A stretch of 64,000 bases of DNA from the NCBI GenBank assembly GCA_000729835.1, contig JFHB01000006.1, positions 124,001 to 188,000 of the forward strand, read 5' to 3'. The translations under genes were made by a program, and so were the position numbers. Shown one piece after another: positions 21,666 to 33,074 of the stretch (positions are counted from its first letter, which is position 1; each line of letters begins with the position of its first letter). The notes below the pieces were generated by a model. It ran no database searches. It was not told where the DNA came from and worked only from the letters and a program-made list of their open reading frames with translations. The stretch comes from Atkinsonella hypoxylon (lineage: Eukaryota; Ascomycota; Sordariomycetes; Hypocreales; Clavicipitaceae).

Positions 21666-23228
21666 CTATGTCCCCGCCGATTTCGCCGTCGCGTTAAGAA
21701 AGCCCTGGAAACTCTCAAAGGCAGCCGCGTCGAAGCCTTCCAGCCATCGACAACCGACAGAAACGTGCTTCGTCCCAACACGAATCCACACCTTGAAGCC
21801 AAAGACATCCCCCGGCTGAGCCTCCCGTAAAGCCCCCTCGCGCTTCGTCCGTCTCCGCCATGCGCGCGCCCACACCTTACCCGGCGCGCGTCCAACACCT
21901 TCGTAGCGCTCGTGATTCCACTCCCAGGCTATGACATCCAGCGCCCCGACCGCAGCCGAAAGCCTCGACGCGAACTCGCCCAGCGACGCGGGGAAGTCCA
22001 CGTCGACTTCCGCCTCGCTTACCGACGGCAGGATATTCCTCGACAGCGCCGCCTTGGTGCCTCGGGCGACACGCTGCGCCGGACGCATCGGCCCAAACGA
22101 CCAGGCTATGGCCCACCGGCGAGTCTTGCTGCTGCCTTGCAGAAACTCCGTCACGGCGTAGTTGGTGATGTTTGCGGCGCGGACGTGTTCGATGAACCGG
22201 GTGAGGCTGGACAGGAAGCCGAACATGGCCGTGTACCAGCGCACCTGGTCTCTCCACCGCATGGATTCCGCGAAGAGGCGACGCACAAAGGCTAGTTCGC
22301 CGCCCGGGGTCACCATCTCGACCTTGCTGCCCGTGCATGACGTGCATGGCGGTCTGTTCTTCTGCCGCGCGCTGCGCAGCATCTCCTCTTCTGACTCGTA
22401 GAATGGCGGGTTGGTCATGGTGAAGTCTATGGGTGGTATGCCTTTTTCGTGGAGCGGTATGAGCGGGCTGTCTGGCTTGCGCGGGACGATCTGGATACGG
22501 CTCGCGAGCTCGTTTCGCTTGACGTTGAGTTCGGCGTATTTCAGATTCGTGGGATCTATGTCTAGCTCCTGTTTTTTTAGCATGGGGGAACACGGGGGAG
22601 CCTGGGGCTGAAGTACCTGTTGCTATGAAGGACCATGGGCGCTGCACGCATCCTAGTAGCGGGTATATACAGCTTGCCCCTGTGCCTATATCCAGACCTG
22701 TGAGCCTTTGGCCTGGCTTGTCGTACGACGACGTATCTAAAAGGTCCTTCAGCCAGAGGATGTAGTTGTGTCTATTGGGGACCTGCGAGGCACGAGTTGG
22801 CATCGGCTCTGTTCAAAGCTGCGCATTGGGAATGGGTCAACGTACAGGGGGACACAGTCTATCGTCCGGAAGGTCGATATTGATCCCGAAATCCAGGCGG
22901 AGCAACGTCTTTGTGAGTTGCTTGACGGAGTTGGCATCTTGAAAATCCAAGTCTCGGCCTCTCACCCTGGGGGTGCGTTAGTCTCTTCTCACATGGTACA
23001 TGCATGGCGTTTGCCAACTCACACGCTGGCAAACTCAGGATCCAGATGAGCCAATTTCTTGAAATCAACAGGTCTGGTGTAAAGCGCCCTGAAATGATGG
23101 TCTGGGTCTTGACTGGTACTGTGAAGCTTCTCTGGCAGAAGATGGCTCTGCGGTGCATTGCCGTCGACCTTTTCATGCGCGTTCGGGCTCGAAGGATGCG
23201 CCCTCGATGCTCTCCTTTTGAGCTGCAT
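21666..23228 (-). CDS. METTL16-type RNA N6-adenine methyltransferase
   Basis: S-adenosylmethionine-dependent m6A methyltransferase of the METTL16/YbiN (DUF890) family, which modifies U6 snRNA and other structured RNA. Exons by conservation: 23023..23228, 22846..22966, 22618..22782, 21666..22568; about 464 aa. Seen: N-terminal LYTRPVDFKKLA, then VPNRHNYILWLKDLL, SAM-binding LDIGTGASCIYPLLG, SFIAT followed by ELDIDPTNLKYA, and catalytic TNPPF. A large C-terminal substrate-binding part follows. Oddity: introns 1 and 2 are normal, but intron 3 is not. GT-AG splicing (22569..22616) leaves one extra G and shifts the frame, whereas the conserved join FIAT/ELD needs exons ending and starting one base differently. 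See findings. The gene may thus carry a frameshift or use a non-canonical 3' site. Confidence 0.85.
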
Positions 23229-23674
23229 GAGTCTTTATAGAAACGGAAAACCCGGCTGGCTCATGCTGTGTTTTCGACTGGTAGCGTTGGCAAGAGGAGA
23301 GAGCTTCGAGTCAGAAATGCTGTGAATGTGTGGGGCTATCATAGCATGCATGACACATTGGTGGCAGTGGGTGTCAACGCTGCTTCACTACGATAAGGTG
23401 TTTATCTGTAATCTGAAGTTGTATGTAGACTTCTATTGACGCATTGACATCGTTTCTTGTTCTTATGTATGTGTATGTATATAATATATAATCATGCTAT
23501 TCATTTCTTCTGATTGAGCTTTGCTGTTATCCTGTTCTTCCTTTCAGGCGTTGCTGCAGCAAGGCCAAGGCCATGAGGCAAGACTTGATATCCAGCTGAG
23601 GCGCCCGATTATCGTTCAGGCCAGCGAGAGACATGTAGTCAGCCACATGTTCAACATGATGCAATGTCGACGCA
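23229..23674. other. intergenic, 446 bp, with an unexplained 60-codon frame
   Basis: Promoter side of the METTL16-type gene and 3' side of the next gene. A minus-strand frame at 23527..23709 overlaps the end of the neighbouring gene and looks protein-like (DASTLHHVEHVADYM, then APQLDIKSCLMALALLQQ) but has no own start context; see findings. Confidence 0.45.
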
Positions 23675-24640
23675 TCACCATAAAATAACCCTCCACCGCC
23701 AACCATCAAACACCCTCAAATCAGCCTCGTTAAGATCATCGTCTCCCCGCTCCACTCGTTCCGTCAGCTTCTTCAGCCTCTTGTTGAGCGTCCGTGCCAC
23801 ACGAATGGTCACCTCGTTCTGAAAAACATATAAGATGGCAAACACGAAGAACGCAATCTTGGCAAAGGGGCCGCCTCCGAGAATCGCATTCTTTACCCCC
23901 AAGAGCAATCCTTTCGACTTGCGGAAGGCATACTCTGTGTCGTTGGAGGATAGCCGTGATTCTTCATCTGTGTTGCGGCGGAAGATTCTGCGAATTGCTG
24001 GGATGAAGGTGGCACTTGGATAATGTCAGTCGCTGTGAGCTTGATTCACATATTACATGTTATATCTTATAGCAACTTGATGGAACGAAAAAGACACTAG
24101 GGATACAAAGAGAGGTGTCAAGAGGACTACAACTCACATTGCCCCGCCTACGAGAAGTCTTGACCATCGACTGCTCTGGGCAGACTTGGCCAGAGCTCTC
24201 ACTTCAGCCTGCAAAGTACTCAAAACGCCCAACAGCATGCCCGCCTGACTCCTTAGACGGGATTCGAGCTCATAAATAGCGGTGCTTCCATCCCCCCCGT
24301 GGCGGATTTTCCTCCTGACGCTCAGAAACTCGCGCAAGTGGAATTGCGCACTAGCCTTGATGTTGCGTACATCCGGCGCCGACGGGGCTGCCATTGGCGT
24401 CAATGTGTATCCCGGTACAGTCGGCATGGTCATCATGCTTCCGGGATGATCTGGTATTCGGGTTTCTGGACCAAGCTGCAGTGGAGGACCGTGATCAGGA
24501 GCCTGATCAGGACCGGATGGAGGATAGCCTTGTGGCCGAGGAGGCGGTGGTGGAAAGTACGAGGCATTTGATGGTGACGGCATCGGCTGAGGATCTATGG
24601 CTCTCAGGGGTGGTCGGGAGGATGTGACAGATGAAGCCAT
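23675..24640 (-). CDS. unassigned fungal protein: proline-rich N-terminus, coiled coil, two hydrophobic segments
   Basis: Exons 24138..24640 and 23675..24014; 123 bp intron (AT/GTGAGT donor, CCAAG acceptor) splitting an Ile codon. Product 280 aa. Residues 1-75 are rich in Pro with PPPPPRP and PDQAPDHGPP runs; 95-150 form a probable helical region (HLREFLSVRRKI, then YELESRLRSQAGMLL); hydrophobic segments follow at about 157-172 (LLVGGAIATFIPAI) and 205-225 (FAKIAFFVFAILYVF); the end is highly charged and stops at DGWRWRVILW. The general build recalls peroxisomal-membrane docking proteins (Pro-rich plus coiled coil), but I see no specific motif and do not assign it there. The two-exon frame is consistent throughout, so it is a real gene of unknown function. 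Confidence 0.72.
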
Positions 24641-24895
24641 GGTGGCCTTGGAAGGTAAATCGATGGCTTCAGAGATGCAAGAGGAATCAAAATAAATGCA
24701 TGCTTATGGCAAAGGACGAAAAGCATCGCAGAGCAAGGAATATCATGATCTGTCGAGCTACGGAGTACAAGCGTAAGCTCTGTAGCTCGTGGCTGGTAAG
24801 CGCACGCACCATCACAAATTGTTATTGGTGACCTGCCATGGGCAATAGTGGGGCACAAGCAGCCAAGCCAACCACAGATCAGCCCTGTGACTGTA

Positions 24896-26030
24896 ATCCC
24901 AACCCGCTCCGTCACACTCTTTCCATCAAGAGCACAAATTCAAAAGAGACATTAAAAACGTTAGCCTGAAACCAGGTATCAACGAAATCACCATTGTAGG
25001 ACTCAGTCCCGCTGTGGACGTAGACTCCGCCAAGGTAGGGGGAGGCGCCGCATTCACCATCAGCGACGGTTCTGTGGTGCCGCTGCCAAACAGGGACATC
25101 TTTGAAGAGATTCACCCCAGAGTCAGACAGCGATGAGTCAAAAGAAGAAGACGTCGATCTTGATGAGAGGCGGTGGAAGGAGGGTCCTGAGCTGAAGAGA
25201 GCAAAAGAGAAGCTCACTAAGCTGAGAGATGCGCGCAGATCGTCGACAGCGCGGTGAGCCGCTTGAAGTTGAGGATGCGTACGGCCAACTTTCGACAAGA
25301 AGAGTGGCGTTATTTTGAAAGAGCCTCAAGGCCTACAAGCAACAGCGATCAAGGCCCATGAAGCTATTTGGCTGGCCTCAAGGAGCAACGACATGTTACA
25401 GAGCAAATAGAAGACAAGATTGATGAGCTACAGCAGCTGCAGATGATCGATGACAAAGCGCGCAGCAAGGCAGAGAAGGAGAAGGAGAAGGACAAGACCC
25501 GCAAAGCCAGAGATAGGAAGGCGTTCAGAAAGGCCCGTCGACAGGAGGAGAGGCGCATGGAGAAAGAACGGATCCGTAGGGAGCGAGAAGAGTTCTGGCC
25601 CAAGTTCTGTTACGCTGTTAGGATTGCCCTCAAGACAGATACTGCTACGCCGATAAACTCGCAAAGGGACTTCTGTGTCGAGTGGAACGCAGGTTACCCC
25701 ATCGACGGTAGATGCTTCAGACCCAGAGACGCAGGAGACGGATCCGATGGCACATACATTGTGTGATTTGATCTCGTAGTATGTTACCTTCTCGACGTTA
25801 CCTTCTCGACGTACGGAGTGCCTAGCTACGATCTCCAGCTGTCAACTAGTAATGGTACGGGCACACTTTATTTCGATGCGGAGCTTCACAACTCTGACAT
25901 CCGAGACGTGGATCTACAGCAAGGTTATAACTTCGACTTCGCAGGCAACTTTTTCGGGCCTCGATGATACCATCCCTACCTTGACCCCCTGGTATATGAG
26001 CCTCGTACATGATCCTGCTCCCGACAGGTA
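24896..26030 (+). pseudogene. pseudogene of a fungal DUF4140/DUF4139 (mucoidy inhibitor A-like) protein
   Basis: Fragments of one family follow in the right order but in changing frames. RSVTLFPSRAQI (24903..24938) and RDIKNVSLKPGINEIT, then LPNRDIFEEI, match the N-terminal DUF4140; a charged linker (FTPESDSDESKEEDVDLDE) follows in another frame; LKEQRHVTEQIEDKI and a Lys/Arg/Glu-rich coiled coil ending EEFWPKFCY lie in 25374..25620; and SETWIYSKVITSTSQATFSG then DDTIPTLTPW (25890..25990) match the start of DUF4139. In-frame stops and at least three frame changes separate them, and the C-terminal two-thirds of DUF4139 is missing. No start codon is evident. Intact fungal homologues are, as I recall, about 700-900 aa. 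The gene is dead here; whether an intact copy exists elsewhere is unknown. Confidence 0.75.
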
Positions 26031-27003
26031 CAGCCAGCACCATCAACAGATATCCCGCAGCAACGATGACATCGTCAGCACAAAAACCAGCATTTGACCA
26101 AGCAGAAACTATCTGGAACACAGAAGCCAAGGGATGAGATGTTTGACTTACCAGACGAGATTCAGTCCCTCTCCAGCTTCCAGGAAAACCAGGCTCTCAA
26201 GAGGAAGAAGAAAAAGAGCATGGCCTTAAATTAACTCGGCTAGCTGTGGGCTATAAAGGGCAAAGGGCCTAAAGGTAGTTTGATGTAGTCACGATACCGT
26301 ACACTCAGGAACTGGAACTTGAGCGTCGAGCAGTCAGCACTATGCATCCTCGCTCCATGCTGCGTCCCTAAATAGTCCAAGTGAGCCGTGGTGTAAACAT
26401 CAATGAAGCTACTATGGGACGCGCTCGCCTGTACTGCGAACGATATGAAATAGCGAATCAGTTGGGAAGACCATCTCACGGGCATCACAGACGGACAGAG
26501 GCTCAGATGATATTCTGCACCAATGGTCCCACTCGGCTCGCCTGCGTTCCGGACATTCAAAAGTCACCAGACATGAGCAGCGCCGGCTTTGCAGATGGGC
26601 TGATACGCACACTTGCAGTTACATTGGAGCCGCATCCGATCGGAGTTCCCCAGTACGGTTAGCGCAGATCGACGAAATCCCTTCACCTGCAGTAAGTGCC
26701 GTCTGGGTGTCGACGAGCCTTGTTGATGACGACCCCGAACTTGTAAGAGGCTATCATGACCTTGCAGAGATTAAAGACTTGAGTGAAGCAAGCAGCCTTT
26801 GGCGTTCACTGCGGCTAAGTTGTTGACACATCCCGATTCTTCGCGTCAGAGTTTCATACTCTGGCGATTCACGATGCCTAGTCATGATCTAAACTGTCTC
26901 GGCTGGGCCGGCCTCGACAGGAAACATCGATGCCTCGACGAGACAACACTAGTGCCGCTGCAGCTTGCGCGGCGGTCACTTTTTTCTTTTTCTTATTTAT
27001 TAA

Positions 27004-27019
27004 TTTTTTTTTAAAAAAA
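27004..27019. repeat. oligo-T/oligo-A hairpin (T9 A7)
   Basis: Shortest of five similar homopolymer inverted repeats in the window. Confidence 0.7.
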
Positions 27020-27820
27020 GGTTAGTTACGGAAATGCTCCGATAGAATGCAGAGTGCGTCAATGAATCATCTTCAGACGCCCAGGCGACAGTATTGAGGC
27101 AAAACGAGCCACTGGCCGAGGCCAACCGTAGACGGCTCGCAGTCATGATAACCACAGCCAGCGGCCCATTTCAAAGTCTCCACAAATCACGCCCCATTCA
27201 TTCATTTCATTAAACACGAGAAAGACAGAATGGGATCCAAATCCACACACAAATCCCGGAGGACTGATGGCTTCCTTGAGTTACTTGTTCGTCCACAGTA
27301 CATCTCCGGCCCTGACCACGAGCCATACGGTCCGCGAAACCTGCCGTAATAACTATCGCCGAGTTCTGTGCAAAAGAGCTCGTTCAGGATCAGACATCGG
27401 TTGCCAAATCGCAGACTAGATACAGTATGCTCTGTTGCGTTTCTATGCCCAAGTCAAGACGCTTGGCCCCACACCTCTTGGACTGAGGTTCCGAGGACAT
27501 GGAGTCCGAGAATTGCTGCAGGGGATGGGCGGGGCCTCCCGAAGAGACACAGAACTTCGGTCGGAGCTGCTGTTACGTACCATGTTCGTGGCGGCATTCT
27601 CGTTCAATGAGAATATGTTGTGCTCGGCCATTTAGTCCACAGAGACGAGGAAGAAGTAAAGAAGCAGTTGCGTGTCGGGCCGGTGACGAGGCACGAAGTC
27701 TGGGGATGCCTGAGGCGTCCAGGGTGGGGCGGTTACTTCCTTGACACCATCTTCTCTCGGACACATAGGTCACATAGGTCAAACAACGTTCTACCCGTCT
27801 CAGTGCGGCTGCCACGGTAT

Positions 27821-27864
27821 TGGCAAGACCTGGCAAGGCCTGGCAGGACCTGGCAGGACCTGGT
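27821..27864. repeat. 10 bp minisatellite, TGGCAGGACC
   Basis: About 4.4 copies with A/G variation at two positions. Confidence 0.85.
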
Positions 27865-28637
27865 CTCGATCCTTTCCGGGCGTCTTGCAGGACATGGCAT
27901 TGACTCCCCCCCTCCTGGGGCGTTATACAAAGAGGGGGGAAAGAAGGGTGGGAAGATATGGGATCAGAACAATTGACAACGAAAACGCGACAGTTGAACT
28001 GAGAAGCAACATGTCCGGTGAACTGGCGTCCAATCAACGATCATGCATGAAACCCCCGTCGACAGGTCTGTTCCGCTGATCTGGGGGCCTAGCAAGCGCT
28101 TCCCGGGTTTATTTCTCAGAAGGCTGTCGAAATCTTAAACGCGGCTTTCGGACCAAAAGCATCGTCATTGGTGTCGGTTTTCGTGGGTGCTGTTATTGAA
28201 CAATCTGGTATTAGTGGTTTACCCCTGTCCATCTCATCCCAACACTCAAACCCTTTCCGGGGAAGTCAAGTTGGACAAGCGACAGGTTAATTGACAGGGA
28301 CGAAAGAGGGCGGGCGACGGGAGAGCCAAAGGGCAGCCCGAAGGTAACACACATTTATTACGGGCGCCTCACAGTCACAAACCCCGGTCATCATCTGTAA
28401 TTTGGTCATTTTGAACAGAACGAACAGCCTTGTACCACCCGACCTTGCCCGTTTCTGAACGCACCATGCGATGAAGGGGCCGAGATGTGACGTTTGCCCA
28501 CAAGACGAGAGCGTCATTGAGTGTGACGAGCGTCACTGCCGCCTGCCGGCGACTGCAGCGACCAGCTCTCAGTCCTCGGCTCCGCTCCAGCAGAAAAAGC
28601 TCACCAGTGAATGCTAGTGGCCAGCGCGTGCTGGAAA

Positions 28638-28698
28638 GGGCTAAAGTGGGCTAGAGTGGGCTAGAGTGGGCTGGAGTGGGCTGGAGTGGGCTGGAGTG
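28638..28698. repeat. 10 bp minisatellite, GGGCTAGAGT/GGGCTGGAGT
   Basis: Six copies; units change from CTAAAGT to CTAGAGT to CTGGAGT along the array, a record of stepwise base change and spread. Confidence 0.88.
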
Positions 28699-30027
28699 CC
28701 GCCGCCCGTCACCAGTCGGTGCCAGTCCCTGAGTCCTTGTTTGGAGCATTTGGTCCAATGTGGCATCCCAGCCTGATTCGGGTAGCGCCGCCGTCCCGAA
28801 CCTCCAGCCAGCCTCCCCAAACGTCATTTGCGTTTGTTGGTGCTGTGCAGTAAGTAGTGCAGTGCAGCGCGGGGCGGACCAACGTGACAGCAAATCGCTC
28901 AGGTTCCATGTACATACATTTAGGAACAGGAAGGACGTGTTTGACGGGCGAGACAAGACCAGACGCGTGGCAGAATCTTTGCTTGGGCCAAACATTTTCC
29001 ACACCCGCAGCAGCATATCGGCCGGTTTGAGGGGCTGCGGATGCGGATGCGGAGGCAAACGACAGAGATAGCAGAAAATCTTCGCGCAGTTGAGCTCCCA
29101 TGATTGCAATAGGTCCGAAAAAAAAAAAAAAAAAAGCGACCTTGCGACGACGTCATCAGGTTCAAGACGCTGTATTGATCCAGCGACAACGGCATGAGGT
29201 GTGCATAATTATTGCGCAAGCCGGTCGGTCACCAGTCCACCTGCAGTCAGTCAAGTCAGTCAAGTCAGTCGGCTTCAGAATAGAATAAGCTCGGGTGTTT
29301 AGGGGCTCCTACCCAAGAAGCAGGTGGAGCAAGTTGGCCCGGCATAGTCAGCCGGTCCGCCCGTACCCGTGCCCTACGTTGGACGTTCTTGTCTGGAGGC
29401 CTGGAGGGCCCGAGGGCCCATCTGGGGCCTTGCCAGCTGTTCTGTTCCTCCCCTCCCCGTCTTTCCAGGCGTTGGCCCTCCCCCAAGGTCCGCCGCCCGT
29501 CCGTGTCTACGCGTGCTCTTTGCCGTCACCCGCATTCCCTGGTCGACTCGATTTTTCCCCCCTCGCTCACCCGGTCTCGAGCGCATTTCCCTCCTTCATC
29601 AGTTACTGCCGAGCTATTGTCGTCGTCTCCCGCAGAGCGCAGTCTGAGAGATCGCATTGCACTCGGAACGTGTTTTGTGTTTTGTGCGTTTTGTTGACTT
29701 TGTTTGGAGCTGCCTGCCTGCCTGCTCCGCCTTCCTCAACTCACGCGTCACTGACCGCCCGAGGAAAAGCCCTCTTTTTTTCTGCTGCCTTCCGATCCAC
29801 GACGGCGAAAACTTGTTGACACGCCGGCTTTGTGCCTTCCGCCATCATCAGCATCGCAAAAGCTGGATTTTTGCCCCATCATCCTCGGCGTCTGTGACCG
29901 AAGGCCAGCCGCCGACACCGTGGGCGGTTTTGCTCGCTATTTGGCTGCTATTTTCCCTCTTCTTGACTGCGCGCTCCCATAACCCCCCCCCCCCCCCCCT
30001 TCTATCCACTCGCGCCTGGCTGTGTCC

Positions 30028-32952
30028 ATGTCTTCGGGCGGCGTGGTTCGCTCAACCGCCCTCAGGGCGGGCGGTGCCTGTGTTCGTTGCCGCAAAGGCA
30101 AGACCAAGTGCGTCTACGAGAATGGCCGCGCTCCGTGCAAGAACTGCGCAAAAGGAATGCACGAATGCTATCTTCCCTCAGAGAGCATGGCTCATCATCA
30201 CGGCCAGAGCCCGGCTCGTCACGCCAACACTCATCGTGCAGCACGCGACAGTCTGCCGGCCTCCGGGGCCGGCGCCTCTGATGCCAGACAACCCGTTGTT
30301 GGCTCTGCTTCTGCCCGCGGTGTCCAGCTCACGCCCGACAAGTGAGTGCTTCCCGTCTTCTATGGATGTCTTGCAAGCATCTGTCCTCTGCTTTTGCCCG
30401 TCTTCTCTCCCTCTTCTTCCCCCTTTGTCGTCCCGTTGGTGGCCTGCATCGCACATTTCTTCCACCTTCGCCCATGTTTTCCCCCGGGGCCTAGGGGCCG
30501 TTGCGTTGTTCATCTGCGCCACGCCTATCACCGCGGGCCTCTTGGCTCGGGACCCTCTAGTCCACCTCAGGCCCCTCCTCTGCTCCGAGATGCCGGCGGC
30601 TTGCGCACCGTCTGCCCTCTCATCCTCACATGGCACCAAGCTTGCGCACTTGGGGTCGTCTCGACGGTTCCCAGCTTCTCGTCGGGTCTTCTGCGCCATC
30701 ATGCCCATCACCCCATTATACCCGTCGGTGTCAATTGCTTGTTTCACCCATGAAATGGCCTCGGCATTCCCGCCACCAAAACCACAAGCACGACTTGCAA
30801 TTGTTTGCACCCCAGTGCCTGCCTCAAAATGCCAATGAATGATGGTTGCTGACTTTCTCTCTGCCTCAGGCTGACGCCTGAGCTCATCGCCGAGTGTGAG
30901 CGGGTCGTTTCAAAGACATTCCCGGCCTGTGTCGCTTTTCACAAGCCCTCATTTGTCCAGCAGTTGAAAAATGCCACTCTCGAATCAACGCTCGTTTATG
31001 GGCTCTTGACCTGTGCAGCCCGGTAAGTTACTTGCCTGTGCCTCTTGTCTTTATCCGAGCACCATCAACGGCGATGTATCATGGCCAAAATTGTCCTAGC
31101 AGTACCAAAGCGTCTTGGCTGTTCATTCGCCGATTCTGTCGCTGTCTTTGCGTGACAGATTGGACATCGAAAGATGTTTATTTTGCTGCATTTTGCTGCA
31201 TTTTCGCCAATGCACCAGTCATCGTCCAAGGGCAGGGTTGTCATCCGACTCCCGTCACTTACACTGAGCGTAATACTTATTCTACCAAAGTGTCGAAACT
31301 GACTGGCTGATGGCATCAGAAGCTCTTCAATTGTTCTCCGTCGATTCGGCTCTCCCACTCAAGCCGCGGAGTTGTTTGCCTCCAAAGCAATTGCGCTGAT
31401 TAACCAAAACTTGGATCATCCCAATTTGGCAGATATTCAAGCCTTATGCCTCATTGTCATTCACGAATGGGGTACCCGCAATGCAGTTCGGGCCTACATC
31501 TATCTTGGTCAGGCTGTCCGCATGCTTCAAATGTATCGCATTCTGAACAATCACCATGCCTCTGACAATACCGACCAATTTCTTCGGGATGAATCCCTGC
31601 GACGAACTCTGTGGCTAGTCTACATTTTGGACTGCCTTTTGACTAGCACTCCTGGTCGATTTCCCGCTCTCACCCCCCAGGACACCAGAGACGTTTCTCT
31701 TCCTTGCTCGGACATCAACTTTGCGTTTGGGAATGCGGTGTACGTAAAGACTTTGCGCCAACACCTCGGTTCTAGCCCTTTGTCTCCAAGCCACAGCAGT
31801 GGTGGCGAGATTGGCGAATTCGGATACATTGTGCTCGCTTCAACCATTTGGCGTGATGTAGTTGGCATGCTGTCAGCGACTTCATTGCATACTTTCCGAG
31901 AGGAAGACTGCACAGACCTGTTTGCCAAGATTGAAAATTTGCGCTCGTCTCTTCCCATGCAGTTTGTCGATAAGCCTGGCCAAATCAACTTGCACATGAC
32001 TATGGGCTCAGGATATACTTTTGCTATGCTGCACTGTCTGTTGCACTGCTCGACCGTGTTCGTTTATCGTCGCCGTCTCTTGCAAGATATCACAGCCCAA
32101 ACCTTCAATTTGGAATCATTTCGGATGAGTACTAGATGTCATGACCTCGTGGACCGCCTCTTCACTTCCTGTCATGCCACTATCTCACTGCTCAATGCCG
32201 TGGAAGCCGGGGCAGACAAGGACAACCCGACCTGCCTCCCGATTGTGATGCTCTTCGCAGCATTCACAGCCAGTGCTACAGTTGCCTACTTGTCGCTCAA
32301 AGGATTCACGCCTCCTAATGCTGTGGAGACAGCTGCTCATATTGTCAGAGACGGGCTGAAGTTTATGCACGATGGCACGGACAATTGGCCGCTGATGTCG
32401 AGTTGGCTGAGGCACCTGACCGTCATGCAACGAGTTTTGAATAACGACGCTGCTTCTGCCGGCGGCAATGCCGTCGCTCGTACTGGTCGGCATGGTTCTG
32501 CTTCTCACCATTCTGGCGTTGTCGTCAAGGAAGAGAGCACTTCAAACGCAGACACAAACATGGACAACATGGACTATGATCACCAGAGTGCAGCTGGTGG
32601 GGCTAGTCATGGGCCAGCGGTTGCACGATCTGTATCCGGGTCTGCGCGGGGTGACAGCGAGCCTCCCGTGGCCGTTCCACGTCGCGGCGTAACAACCATC
32701 AACGGCGGCACAGGGATTGGAGCCAGCGCAGGTGCTGTCACTTCGTCTCCTCCTGCTGGGGCTCCTCCAGCTCCGATGCAGCCTTCGGATACCAAGCAGC
32801 CAAGTCCTGATGCATCGTCTAATGGAGTTGCTGCTACGCAAGATGGACAGACCACGAGCCAGGATATGACGGCACCCGAGCTTTGTCAAGCCTTTGAGCG
32901 TCAACTCCTGGACTTGGATGACCTAGCCGCTTTCATGGGTGGTGGCGTTTGA
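30028..32952 (+). CDS. Zn2Cys6 transcription factor with fungal-specific regulatory domain
   Basis: Nuclear DNA-binding regulator. Exons 30028..30341, 30870..31022, 31320..32952; product 699 aa. The binuclear zinc cluster is at the N-terminus: Cys18, 21, 28, 37, 40, 47 (CxxC-x6-C-x8-C-x2-C-x6-C). The middle part (about 105-450) is the fungal_trans domain, with YLGQAVRMLQMYRIL and ESLRRTLWLVYILDCLLTS as its hallmarks. The last 150 residues are a low-complexity Ser/Gly/Ala/Pro tail, ending in an acidic LDDLAAFMGGGV that could act as an activation patch. Introns of 528 and 297 bp are long for this genome, yet both borders are canonical and rejoin conserved sequence (LTPDK/LTPEL and AAR/SSSIVLRRFG). 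The targets are unknown; neighbouring genes do not suggest a pathway. Confidence 0.9.
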
Positions 32953-33047
32953 TGCTATCGTGTTGCGCTCGCTCCCATCTTTACGAGATGTATATGCCGA
33001 CATGACGTCCCTTTGCGGCAGTTTTATATCTTGTCATGTATTCAGAC

Positions 33048-33074
33048 TTTTTTTTTTTTTCAAAAAAAAAAAAA
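33048..33074. repeat. oligo-T/oligo-A hairpin (T13 C A13)
   Basis: Perfect homopolymer inverted repeat about 95 bp past the stop codon of the Zn2Cys6 gene. Confidence 0.88.

Larger units (their letters stand above)
26031..30027. other. gene-poor region, 4 kb
   Basis: No gene I can support. 26100-26240 may be further debris of the upstream pseudogene (an open stretch reading LPDEIQSLSSFQENQALK ends at 26235). 26380-26830 has protein-like short frames without a match. Contains a T9A7 hairpin (27004..27019), two 10 bp minisatellites (27821..27864, 28638..28698), a 9 bp repeat near 29245, an A17 run near 29120 and a C-run near 29985. The last several hundred bases are CT-rich and probably the long leader of the Zn2Cys6 gene. 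Confidence 0.5.

Noticed and set aside
21877..22803. 309-codon minus-strand frame spanning METTL16 exons 3 and 4
   Set aside because: Only its first 55 codons match the enzyme; after the intron it runs in the wrong frame (Arg/His/Pro-rich). It does show what canonical splicing of intron 3 would produce.
29657..30838. 394-codon open frame through the leader, first exon and first intron of the Zn2Cys6 gene
   Set aside because: No ATG at its start, composition is that of CT-rich leader sequence, no domain, and the zinc-cluster frame overlapping it is clearly the real one.
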